The notes under the pieces are model-generated. The model had not been told where the DNA came from and ran no database searches. It saw only the letters and a program-made list of their open reading frames with translations. This document shows positions 42,817 to 53,906 of a DNA stretch of 64,000 bases, piece by piece. Where the stretch lies: positions 310,001-374,000 of the forward strand of contig JAGEMR010000004.1 in the NCBI GenBank assembly GCA_021030915.1, written 5' to 3'. Both the position numbers and the translations under genes were made by a program. This DNA comes from Astrothelium macrocarpum (lineage: Eukaryota; Ascomycota; Dothideomycetes; Trypetheliales; Trypetheliaceae). The stretch's first letter is position 1. The number at the start of each line of letters is the position of its first letter.

Positions 42817-44960
42817 ATGGGCGACACTCAAGGTCTTGCTCCTCCTGGGAGTAGTCAGTATTCCTCAAACACACTTCATGTCGGAGATGGAACTTGGGAT
42901 TCTTCGACGGATACCTTCCTATTACCCAATTTAATGGGTCTTAATTTTGCTACCATGCGATACAATGGTACTGCAGCCTCTCTCTATCGTCTTCATACGA
43001 GCTTCTGACATCTCCACAGGCATGGGCAATCGTTTTCGAGACGAACCTCAATACCATTCCATCATCACTGGTCATGGAGTTTTAGCGGCCATCACCTTTC
43101 TCATCGTTATGCCGACTGCAATATTCGTCGCTCGTTTTTACCATCGCAACGCTCGAATGGCCTTAAAATACCACATTTGGCTACAGATATTAAATGTCTT
43201 CTTGGTCACGATAATATTCACACTCGGCTTTTTCGCTGTAGGACCGGCAAGGGCGCTGACCAATCCACATCATGGTATAGGATTAGCTATTTACGTGTTA
43301 ATCTTGTTCCAATTCCTATACGGAGTCGTCATGCACCGTATTGAAAAGAAAAAGACTCCGCATAAGATTCCAATAAAGGTGGTGATACACCAATGGCTTG
43401 GCCGTATCATCGCTCTTCTTGGCATCATCCAGATTGCTCTCGGGCTGACTCTCTATGGTGCTCCCAAGTCTCTGTTCATCCTGTACGCATTTGCCGTGGC
43501 CTTTTTGATATTTCTGTGGTTCGTTATGGTCTATCGATCCATTCCGAGTCTTCATGATTTCCACGACGGTTACTATGAAAACGACTATCGCACTGATTAT
43601 AGTCCTACGGAAGTCACCGAGAGTCGAGTCAGTCGTCCACCGCAGCGGAGAGAAAGATCGCATATGCTACGTGATATCGGATTAATCGGTGGCGCAGCAG
43701 CAGGCATTGAAGCCATAAGAAGACGCGTATCAGATCGTGACCGAAATAGAAACCGCTATGAAAGTCGGACAGATGTTGTTAGTTCTCATCCCGGATCAAG
43801 ACCGCCATCAAGACCTCCGTCAAGGCCGCTATCGAGACCTCCATCCCGACCGCCATCCCGACCGCCATCTCGACCTGGCGAGACACCAGTAATCGACGAG
43901 AAATTTTCGGATGATTACAGTCCTTCGAGACCACACAGGACTACCTGGAGAGATCGTATTCTGGGGGCAACAGCAGGTATTGCAGCTGCAGAAGGGGTTC
44001 GGAGATGGTGGACTCGGCGACGAGATAGAGATGATGATTATGTTGACGAATATCGACCGCCACTGGGAGGGGCTCAAAGTATTACACAAACAGATTTGAG
44101 CAGAGTGGAAGCTGGCCACGCCCCAATAAGTCCTCCAAATGACCGGTGGCGGCAAGTGGAGCAAAGAGAGGCTGCTCAGCAGGCAGCAATAGATGCAGGG
44201 AGTCCAGTGCGGACACACTCACGGCCTCCGGTTTCAGGGTCAATTGGAGGACGAGTTCGACCGCCGCGAGGTAGCCAAGCAAGCGCCACAAGTTGGGACA
44301 GCCAAGAGGATGACTTTTCTCACCAAGGTCCTGATCCAGCGGGAGATGGTAGTCCGTCAAAGCGTCGCCGAACTAGCGGCAATCGGATTCGAGACGCAAT
44401 TGCAGGATTGGGTGTTGCAGCACTGATCCGAGAAAAATGGAAAGGCCGGCAAGATAGAAAAGAAGAGCAAAGAATCCAAGAAATGCGCGAACGTGATGCG
44501 GAAAACGAGCGTATAAACCGTTTGAATAGCCAACGCTATACTGGTGATGGCAGTCTGGGTCCCTACGGGCAAAGGCGGGGCGGAAGAACAGGCAGTTTAA
44601 CAGAAACCGAACTCACTACTAATGGACCTGCATTGGAGGGCAGCAACCCCGAACTATCGCGTCTCTCCCATTCGCGCCTCACTGGTGTCACAGGCGGACC
44701 AAGCCGATCCGACCTCCCTACCAATATCCCACCGCCCCCACCACCCCAGTACTCCACCTCCAATCTCCCCCCTCCCCCTCCCGGGCCCCCTCCACAAGGC
44801 CCTCGTCACGACATTCGCAACACCGCAGCCGCCGGTCTCGCCGGTGCCGCCGCCGCCGGTCTCGCAGCAGACGCCGCCCACCACTCTCGCTCTCCCTCTC
44901 GCACCCGCATCACCGAACCCCCGCCCGCATCCCTCATCCCGGGCCCACCACCTCCTCCCG

Positions 44961-44991
<31 letters not shown>

Positions 44992-45568
44992 CGTCGACGA
45001 CGGCTCGCCCGCCTCGCAGCCCGTCAGCGTCAAAGTGCGCATGCACACCGACGGCCGCCACGTGACGCTGCGCCGGCTCGCCGAGGACGAGGCGGCAGCC
45101 GAGCGCGATGCGCGCCGCCGCGATCGTCGGGCCCGGCGGCGAGGCAGTCTCAGCTCCGCGGACGAGAGCAGCGCCATGGCCGGGCAGTGGCGGCGCAATG
45201 GGCGCGGCACCGCTGCTGCTCCGCCTGTGGTAGCAGGAGGCGCGATCGACCCAGCGCAGCTGCCGCCGCCGCCGCCGGGACCGCCGCCGGTCGCGAGCCG
45301 TCCGCCGCTGGCGGAGAGCAGTCTCTCCCCGCCTGCGGCGCGGCCGTATGCGGGACCGCCGTCGGCCATGTCGCCGAGTCCCATGGGAAGCAGTCCTGCG
45401 GGCGGTGGGGGGGTCGCGAGTCCGGCGGGGACGGCGGGTTTGTATGATACGACGACGGGGACGGATGTGAGCGGGTTCGATAGTAATCGGAGGCGGCGGC
45501 GGGCGGAGCGGCAGAGTGCGCGGGGGGCGAGGCAGGCATTGGGGGGGCAGAGAGTGGAGTTTGAGTAG
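42817..45568 (+). CDS. Cytochrome b561-like membrane protein with long disordered tail
   Basis: Exons 42817-42967 and 43020-45568 (52-nt intron, GTACTG...CACAG) give 899 aa. A short lumenal N-terminus (VGDGTWDSSTDTFLLPNLMG, RYNG|MGNRFRD) leads into about five membrane helices (residues about 65-200). YHSIITGHGVLAAITFLIV, NPHHGIGLAIYVLILFQFLY and KVVIHQWLGRIIALLGIIQI supply histidines in the positions expected for a b561-type haem domain without DOMON. After residue 210 the protein is hydrophilic: RPPS repeats, RMRERD-type charged helices, polyproline runs and a Gly/Ala/Arg-rich end. The last 850 nt are markedly GC-rich, making false frames on the other strand. Similar fungal proteins are uncharacterised; transmembrane electron transfer is the inferred role. 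Confidence 0.82.
43799..43870 (+). repeat. 12-bp tandem repeat coding RPPS
   Basis: Six degenerate 12-bp units read in frame as RPPS (one unit RPLS), within the cytosolic linker of the b561-like protein. Third-position differences among units show purifying selection or age rather than recent slippage. Confidence 0.8.
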
Positions 45569-46476
45569 ATGAGAAGAGTGTTGGAGGTGGAGGGATGAAG
45601 TGAGATGGGTGGTGATGTCTTGCTGCTTTTGGCCGGACATGTATGCATTGTTTTGGGTGGGCGTTGACAATAGGGAGGCTTTTTGATCCTTGGTGTGTAA
45701 ACAGAACAAATGAAAGAGAGATGGATACACAGTTTGTAACATTCGAACAGTAGGCTTTAACCTACAAGCCTCTCCAGCGGTGAGAAGAATGAGGGTGGTA
45801 TATAGAATGATGGGTATTGTTGAGGCCTACATTCCTGAGGTATCTCGAGCAACCATGAACATTTTGAATATTCAGCTATCGATAAGTAGCTACCATTTCA
45901 CCCGCCCAGTCACTTTTGGCTTCTAAGTGTGTGCCCAGTATAAAGACTGACGTCGATAAACGGAGAAAATGTTGTTCAAACTATTCCAGGAATACGCAGA
46001 ATGTAAAGAGGTCCGTATCTGTGTCAAGGGTCTATCGCGTTACTGTCTTTACTGTCTTAGATATTGCAATGATTTGTATTGCCCGGCATTTTTTTCGCTA
46101 CCCCTACCTGTACGTAACTGCCACCACCAAATTGGCAGTCTTTGAAGCTACAATTCGATTTTATCAAATACAAAAATATACATATTTAATCTCTTGATCT
46201 ACAGAGGCAGTAAGAGTATTGTCTATAATAGGAACAAGTAAAAATAAAAGCGAAAGAACAATTTCAAGAAGAGCTAATTTGATTGGTAGTGGCCGGGCCA
46301 ATTGCGGGCCACTTTTACCGCCACGTCCAATCCTACTTTTGGTACTTGTCGCTCGCCGTACTTCAAACACTTGGTGTGCATGCAAACCATCTTGCCTTTG
46401 TACCGCTCAAGCCCATCCCATATGAGAAATTTATTATCTTCGGAGCTACACAGTCATCTGGAAAGGGTTTTCGGGC
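45569..46476. other. Intergenic upstream of the LisH-WD40 gene
   Basis: A sharp drop from the GC-rich coding end to AT-rich sequence. Nothing recognised. Confidence 0.5.
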
Positions 46477-48155
46477 ATGGCGGCTTTAGATTCTCCTGCT
46501 GTACTCGTGGCTCGTTTCCTTCGAGCGAACAATTACTCGGAAGTAAGCACATGTAGCATGCAGATTTGACAAAGCACTAATTGACTAGATGCTGAATATT
46601 TCAGACTTTGAAGGCTTTTCTGATTGAAGCTTGCCTCCCTTCAGATACTGGATTGATGTCAAAGGGTGATCTTACACTTGAGAAAGTGCTTCATGAGAAA
46701 AAGGTCTTTGATCTAAGCTTGCAGTTCGAGAAATTCAATGCAAGCGAGCAGGATTCAAAATGGAACTTGCCTGGTACGTAGAGCTCTTCAAATTTAAATG
46801 AAAAGGTATTGAAATTCAATGCAGCTCCATGCCATGCCACAACAATAACCAGCTTACCTACGTCTTCCAATGTACTCAATGTTTCCGTGGACCATCTTGC
46901 GTCTGATAATGATAGAAGGGAGTGGCTCATAGTTTCCACGGCTGATAGAAGACTAAGTAAATTGATTCCGAATGCACACTCGTGTGATCTCACGGAAAGC
47001 TATACCCATCTACATCAAGCCCCAATTTTGTCATGGGTGCCATTGGCAGACGAATATTTAATTTCCACGAGCATGTCTGGCCAAGTCGTTTTGTCATCGA
47101 GTACATCGAATGAGATTCTTGATACTCGGAGAGATCACAGCAAATATGTCGTCAAGGCCGCAATACACGTTGATGACGGCAACGAACGGGTCTGGCTTGC
47201 TACGGCTGGATGGGATGCCAAAGTCTACATTTATAATCCTTCACTTCAGCACCATGATAGAAATCCTGCAGACAAATCTTCTATCAATCCACCGATAGCA
47301 AGCATCACGCTTCCTACCAATCCAGAAGCATTACTCTTTGTCCAGCATCCGACAACCTCCCAGCTCATCCTTCTTCTTTCCCGGCGCGATTCCACTTTTC
47401 TCTATTATTACGATTTATCTCAGCTTCCAAAAAACGATACGGAAAGTCCACCAACATCTTCTGATTCGTCCACGTCCGAGCGGCCAACACTGCAGCTCCT
47501 CGGCCGTCAAAACTTGGCCCCGTACTCCAACGCGTGGATTGCTTTTACCCCAAGCGCACTTGCAGTCTCTCCGCTCGACCCCACTCTCGTCGCCGTCGCC
47601 ACTAGCAGTGTCCCGCATATGAAGCTCATCATTGTGCGCTTAATATTCCCATTTGCCCCTCCAACATCAGACTCATCTCATCATCCTTGGCCCGGGGACA
47701 CTACTATAGACTCTGCAACCGCATTAGATACTTCATTGCTACCCTCCACCGACAGCATCCCTACTAGTAGGACCGTCACCGCAGCTGAGACTCTGATCCG
47801 CGAACGTGAGGCTGCAGCCATCATCCTCACTGCATTGACTTTTGCGCCGCAAACACCCTACTCGACGCCTGCATTGGCGTGGCGTCCCGATGGTACGGGC
47901 ATCTGGGTAAACGGCGACGATGGTGTGGTGCGCGGCATCGAGGTGCGGAGCGGGAAGGTGGTAGCACGGTTGGGTGGGCTGGAGAGCACGGCTGTGGGGG
48001 AGGGTCATGAAGCGGGAAGCAAGGTGCGTTGCTTGTGGGCAGGAATGGTGGAAGTAGAAGGATGTGGCGAGACTAAAGGGGGGCGAGAGAAACAGGAGTG
48101 GGTTGTGAGTGGAGGCTTTGACCAGAAGTTGATCGTTTGGCGATGCAGTGACTGA
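46477..48155 (+). CDS. LisH and WD40 repeat protein
   Basis: Exons 46477-46542, 46605-46773 and 46825-48155 (introns GTAAGC...TTCAG and GTACGT...TGCAG) give 521 aa. The first two exons encode a LisH dimerisation motif and adjoining helix: SPAVLVARFLRANNYSE|TLK, AFLIEACLPSDTG, LEKVLHEKKVFDLSLQFEKF. The third exon holds a divergent beta-propeller with recognisable blades such as EWLIVSTADRRLSKL, APILSWVPLADEYLISTSMS, VWLATAGWDAKVYIYNP and, at the end, WVVSGGFDQKLIVWRC. Long Ser/Pro loops separate blades. LisH-WD40 proteins commonly act as scaffolds (microtubule, ubiquitin-ligase or chromatin complexes); the exact partner is unknown. The downstream frame alone starts at 46809 and would miss the LisH motif. 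Confidence 0.85.
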
Positions 48156-50723
48156 GATGATGGAGGCGTGTGCATAGCGAAGCAGATGATCCTTGACTCT
48201 GCGCTGGCTGCTATCTCGACCAAAGCGATATATCAAGCTAAATTGACCATTATCGCTTTTGACTTTTTGACATTGGAAAGTTTGCCAGAATCATGCAAGT
48301 CTTCAAACCTCTTATGCAAGTATTGCAATGCCATCCCACCTGCAAAGTACAGCACATTGCATATAGAGTCATGTCCACTCATCCTTGAACGTGGTGGGCA
48401 TCTGTCGCTCCAGTTGCAATGTCGTGGACACGAGTGCTGTTGAGAGTGAACTTTTCAATTTGGCTCGAGCCGATCGGTAGAGCCCGAATATTATCCTGGT
48501 CTAGTTTGGCGATGAGATTATGCAATGCACCGCAATTCGATTGGGTTTCATATTACAAGAAACCCTCTTCGCGTAAATTAAATTATTTAGCGTCGCAAAT
48601 CAGAACTCAAAGCATTGGTCGGTCAACCGGGTAAAAAGACCAGTCTCGTCGACTGATGTAGTAGCTGTTCCCTCTAAACTCCATTTGCTCGTCGAATGGC
48701 GAATATGGTATCGGAGAATTATGACCAAATCTCTAGTGCATTTAAGCTTACCCTATCCATGTGTTAAATCACCTCCAGCTGCATGTCACATCTTTGCGGC
48801 TGCCCGGTTTCATCGGATGTCTAAGCCACCACGCACTAACGAATGCACACTATCAAGAGATCTTCGCCGTCCTCGCAGCTCCCCTTCCGTCTGTGGATAT
48901 AGATATTAAGAGAATTTGGATATACGAGGCACAATGTCACGTTCATGGTACATAGTGTAGGCACAAAATTTCGAACACCGCTATCAGAGTATTGTCATTG
49001 CACTGTGAAGCAGGGCTAATCACCAGATTTCGGTAGTGTTAGACCATTAGATCCATCCTTCAGTTCTTCTTTCGCGTCGATCCCGGGGGAGCCTATTTTA
49101 GCCCGCAGCCGCACTTCGGATCGAGTTGCAATGCAATCCAGGGCGAGGGCGCGACATTGATAATGGCGCACGCTAATGCCCAAGGGTCAACGCCACTGCA
49201 TCAATAGTCAAAATTGCCGGCAAGGGCTGTGAGATTGAGAACGAACAAACGAACCTGCGTTTTATGTCCCCATGATGGGAGTCAATGGTATTGAATTGCT
49301 GTTGACTATATCCAAGATTTCCTGGGTTCTTCTCCGTCCTTTCTTCGCAACATAGTAGCGGATAAGTCTTGCAATTCAAACTGTTTAGTAATCCCACAAA
49401 AGACACCTCCACTCCTAGCCGGGTCGTCGGGTCTTTTCCTCCATGAATCCATGAAGCGCCACTTTGAAGGACGGGCCTCGCCTTCAAGTCCCGCGCGTAT
49501 CGAAGACAAGGTCCGGGTGTCCGGACTTTTTTGATGATACTAGCCATTGAAAGGAAATCCGGATGAAAAGGCCAGCCTTAGTGTAAGAATATTTGGGCAC
49601 TAAATGCCCGAATTCGTGGCCATTAATTAGGGTTAATTCCTGGCTGAACCTCGAATGCCAAGATACCAGGTTAAAGGACGATCGTCGGGAAGCTCTAATC
49701 GGAAAGGCAAGTTCCGCTGCTTCAGAAGAGCAAAATTGATGGGCCCAGTGTCGTGTCTTGAGGTATTCATTGCTGCTTCAAGGCCTGCATTTTGCGTCAA
49801 CAAGATCACGTGTACCAATCTTCCTGCGCGTTGCCGACGGACCGCAGCATGAGGCATCACCCATCTAACCAAAGATGGCGAATCGCTTGACATTATCAAG
49901 CAAACACCTCCACAATTACCGATCCCTGATCTAGACCTTGATTACCGGGCAACCATACGAACCTGTCTTTGGATGTGTCACATCGTCTTGTTGCCAAACT
50001 TCAGCGTGCGCATGCGTTCGTGCTCATACTCGTCCCATGGTACTCTAATCCCTAGGGCAGCGCCAAATTCTATGCTCAGACGGAGGACGAGGACCTTGTC
50101 TTCCGAGACCTGCTTGCGGAATTCAATCCGCTTTTCCGCGGGAACGATGCAGGGGCACCCGATGAATCCCCATGATGGCGACAAGACGCAAAACAGAGAG
50201 ACTCGAGACAGATTTCCCATGATTTCAGAGACCCATGTTCTTGGGTGGTAGTAGATCTCCCGGGATGCTCTCGGGAACTTTCCCGAAATGCAATGAACAA
50301 TCTTCTGATCACAGTATTTCTTCGTCATGCAATTGAAGAATAAGGTTAGCCGGCAGATGAAAGCCATTCTATACAAGACTATCATTTTCCGTAGTAGATG
50401 AATGCATCAACTAGTATGCAGAGGAACAGAAGCACAATCGGCCCTTTCTGCTTGATCAACGTGAAATCCAGAATCTTGGAACAAAAGGTCCGAAGTCTTG
50501 AGACAGTCGGCGTGCTCTCACTGGGAGGGGAAATGAGTTCCTTGGGAAATTTTGAGGCTTCTTGCGCAAGGTTCTTCGAATTGGTGATTTGATTGCCTCA
50601 AATTTGTCAAAGCTGTTAAACATATCCACAAAGAAGTCTGTTTGTACATTTGCGAAAGCTGTCGCGCAGGCGAATCCTACATTAAGGAGACAGAATATGA
50701 GAATCTGACTTGGATACGAGATC
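48156..50723. other. 2.6-kb gene-poor region
   Basis: Unassigned frames: plus 48761-48955 (GCLSHHALTNAHYQEIFAVL), minus 49509-49306 (WRFMDSWRKRPDDPARSGGV), minus 49899-49633 and minus 50385-49978 (WGFIGCPCIVPAEKRIEFRK, IEFGAALGIRVPWDEYEHER). They could be remnants of decayed genes, but no family or splice model could be supported. Confidence 0.35.
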
Positions 50724-52400
50724 TCAAGCCTCTTGTCTCCGCTCAGAAGTCAGGGTGTACATTTGTGGTATCACTGAAGGGGCCATATCTGGAATTGTCT
50801 CGTTGATCTTGGAAATTAGCAGTGGCAGAAATCGCTTTTGGCCGCCACGTAGTCGCGCCAAAAGCGAAACCAATTGACCAAGATGATCTCCAGGACCAGA
50901 TTCAAAAGTGTTGGGGTCCATGGGAACGATAGCCATAACATCTGTCAAGGTACAAGCAATATCAAAAATCTTCTCGACCTAGATTCACCAGTTGGTACGG
51001 ACTAAAGGAGCAGGTGCAATCAGAGCGAACTTACCAGACCGACTCCATGTATCTCCATAGCCTCTTGTGAGAATTGGTTCATTGCTGTGATCATATCGCG
51101 TGATATTTCTATTGGATATTTGAAGCTCATGGCGTTCTCTGCTGCAACCGATGAAAGGAATCCCTGGCTGATTGAAAGCTGCCAAACCATGGTGCGTAAC
51201 CATTGCTGGGAAGTTCGTAGGTCTACAGCTTGGACTTCGGTGCTTTGAAGATATGCCGGTAATGCGTCGGTGAGTTGAGCTTGCAGGCGTGACATCCAAT
51301 TACTTGTACATCCCTGGATTGTCTTGTTCCACAAACTAATGAACGTATCATCAAAAGGTTTGAAAAGATTGATGAGGTGACAGAATCCTGTTAGTTCCAT
51401 GGCCTCGTCAGGATTCTCGTCAACAGTTGGAAGCCGGATGGTAGCGTGTAGCGTCAATGGCCGATGATGCTGAAGTGCATAACCCCTGAACACGTTTACA
51501 ATTAGCGGTCCTGCCATTAAATTCTCTTAAGGTTCGGCTTAGGCACCTCTCTGTAACGAAAAGCAACCAGAACAGGCATCTTCTCCGAGAAACATCAATG
51601 GGGTCTCCATTGGCGTAAGCTTCTTCATGATCCAAGCCCATGGTAATTACAAGCGTCGTTGCCTCCCGAAGATGAAACCACGCCGTATTTTGCTGGTCAA
51701 GGCTGAAGTAAGTGCCGAAAAAGAAATATGCTGTCAGGATAGACCATACGTTGGGCGACTCCAAGTTGACACAGCTTCCCCGTATCCGGACTGCTTCATC
51801 CAGCAGCATCGTCTCCAAAGCTGTGGTCGAGTTCGGGGAATGGTGAGGACTTCTGATCGTGGATTCTGGAAGAATGAAATTCGGCTGGGCCATGACACAC
51901 GCACAAAATGCACAAATAAAACAATAGGCTTCGTTGGAAGTATTCATGGACATTACTGCCTCTTGGACTCGTTGCCGGTGCAAAATTGGTTGCGTGGAGT
52001 ACATGTGGATGAAGAAGAAATCAACGCAGGCTGCAACGACATCCAGCGACAATAGACCAGCAGTTCGTGCAAAAGGTGGAGAGATGTATGAATCGCCGTA
52101 ACCCGGAGAAACCAGTCGCGGTTGCCGTTGTTGTGTTTCCCTCAACTCAGAAATTACCTTGGCCCTGCTTCCTTTGGGACCCTTTTTCTGGGGAACTGCA
52201 TTATAGGTGCATCGTAGGCGAGCTGCAGTACAGTTTTTGCAAGATGTCAAGCCATCTCCAATACACTTGATCTTGCGACGATGACAAGCATCACAAGCTC
52301 TCTTGGCGGGAGCGGGTGATGAGATTGGGGATGAAGAAGTAGAGGAATCAGGCATCGTCTGTAGGGATGGCCAACCGTCCATAGAATGCAAAATCTTCAT
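50724..52400 (-). CDS. Zn2Cys6 transcription factor, AmyR/MalR-like
   Basis: Exons 52400-51547, 51485-51035 and 50978-50724 give 519 aa; introns are 61 nt (GTGCCT...TTCAG) and 56 nt (GTAAGT...TCTAG). The zinc cluster is KRACDACHRRKIKCIGDG followed by CKNCTAARLRCTYNAV (about 34-66), with all six cysteines. PQKKGPKGSRAKVISELRE directly after it is characteristic of sugar-responsive regulators such as AmyR and MalR. The middle-homology region includes WSILTAYFFFGTYFSLDQQN and CLFWLLFVTER|GYALQHHRP, where the joined residues are conserved in the family and confirm intron 1. The third exon continues HGVGLVEKIFDIACTLTDVM. It probably controls carbohydrate-use genes; no target cluster is evident. 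In-frame ATGs at 52382 and 52355 are other possible starts. Confidence 0.86.
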
Positions 52401-53906
52401 GGAAGTGGCTCAGTGTCATTAAAAATATCGACATAGTCCAAAGCCTGGGTGAAATTTGTTTGAAAATAGCACGTTGTGTTGATTAGGAAGACATTCGCAT
52501 CAAGCATCGTCTTGGGATTGGTAACTTGTTACTTATGCGAATTTGGCCACCGACTCCACCAGTCTAGGATTTGATAAGTCGACCGGCAAGTCTAGACTGG
52601 CATATTTTGTATGATCGACTCAAATTCCAAGACTTTTTGTACACATCCGGCAACCGACTGCATGGGTCGAGATGGCGCCAGCGAGGATGCTTCGAACAAG
52701 GCTCAGCCCCAGAACCGGAGTAGATGGCGCAGGGACGAAGACCAAGGCTAATGATGTTGCCGTCAATCCGATGGAGCGACTGCCAAGTATCCCCGTCAGG
52801 CTAAAATGCTCGTTTTGCATTTTTCCTGGAGGAGGATCCCGAGACCGTACGTGCGTATTCACGGGCACCGTTGGCGACGACGTGAAGGATGCCGTACCGG
52901 TGCCATTCCAAATCAAGGCATTTACTAATGCCCTAAAACCTCTAACCCGGTTCTGAATCAGCAAGATAAGTCTTCCGCTATTGGTCAACATTGAGGAAAA
53001 TAAACATAAATAGCAAAAGGGACCAACATTGATGATTTTTGCATGAAATTTGTGCAGAGGCCGAATTAAATTGTACAAACATTAATTCATGCACAACTAA
53101 CCTTGAAGCCCTAAACTTATGGGGTAGTCCCACAAAGGAACCGACTGAAACATTTTGGAACAATCTCAACCGACAATAGTCTTCAAAAGCCAGACGGTCA
53201 AATAAATGTATGGAATATGCGAATGTAAGAGCAAGAGCCGGCTTCCAAACAGAAAGCAAAACCAATGTTAGATTTAAAATAGAATGATTCCCTGGCGGGA
53301 GCAACGACGTCTTTATGTTCAACGTCTGCGGCTTCTTCGAGTGGAACTACTACGGTAAAATACATACTAGCTAGCCACATTGACCGACTTTTTTCTAGAT
53401 GGCTTCATCAATTCGGTCCAACACCATCTTGCCATGTGGGATTCGTCAGGGAATTGCTCACTTGTAATCGGTCCTATTTCATTCGACACGGGACCCGTGG
53501 CGACGAATTGTTTGACAGGCTGTATCAAATCGGAGTGTTAACCTCGTGAGCAACAGGTTCGTGTCGTTGGAAGGAACCGATCAGGTGAACGCTTGTTACA
53601 AACCAATTTACGCAAAGTCGATGTAGTGGTGAGTGCCCGCTCGGAGTCCAATCCTCCGAGAAATCATATTGCTTTTGTGCAACAAAATAAATGTCGTTGC
53701 ACATTGGACCCTCCTACCTTTTCACTCAATTTATTGAAGACTTTTAAATGAGCTGTCAATTCTCCAGTTACACTTTCGATTATTTGAGGCAACAGATTGT
53801 ATTGGATACATATCGCGGACAACTGTGTATTCATGTCCAAGACCTCTAAGCTTCTGATGCATCTCCGTGTCAAGTCCCCGTCATGAGAGCTTTAGTAATC
53901 AACGTA
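52401..53906. other. Intergenic between AmyR-like factor and GH92
   Basis: Frames at 52620-53078 are open on both strands and neither is recognised. Minus frame 53322-52978 is hydrophobic but unassigned. No repeat or RNA gene seen. Confidence 0.4.

Noticed and set aside
44654..45742. 362-aa minus frame (and a 280-aa companion at 44806-45648) opposite the b561-like tail
   Set aside because: Low-complexity Arg/Pro/Gly translation produced by GC-rich third positions of the plus-strand gene; no conserved motif.
49978..50385. 135-aa minus frame as a gene
   Set aside because: No start context, domain or splice partner; overlapping plus frame of similar length.
52620..53078. 152-aa minus frame and the overlapping plus frame
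   Set aside because: Both strands are open to a similar degree and neither shows family motifs.
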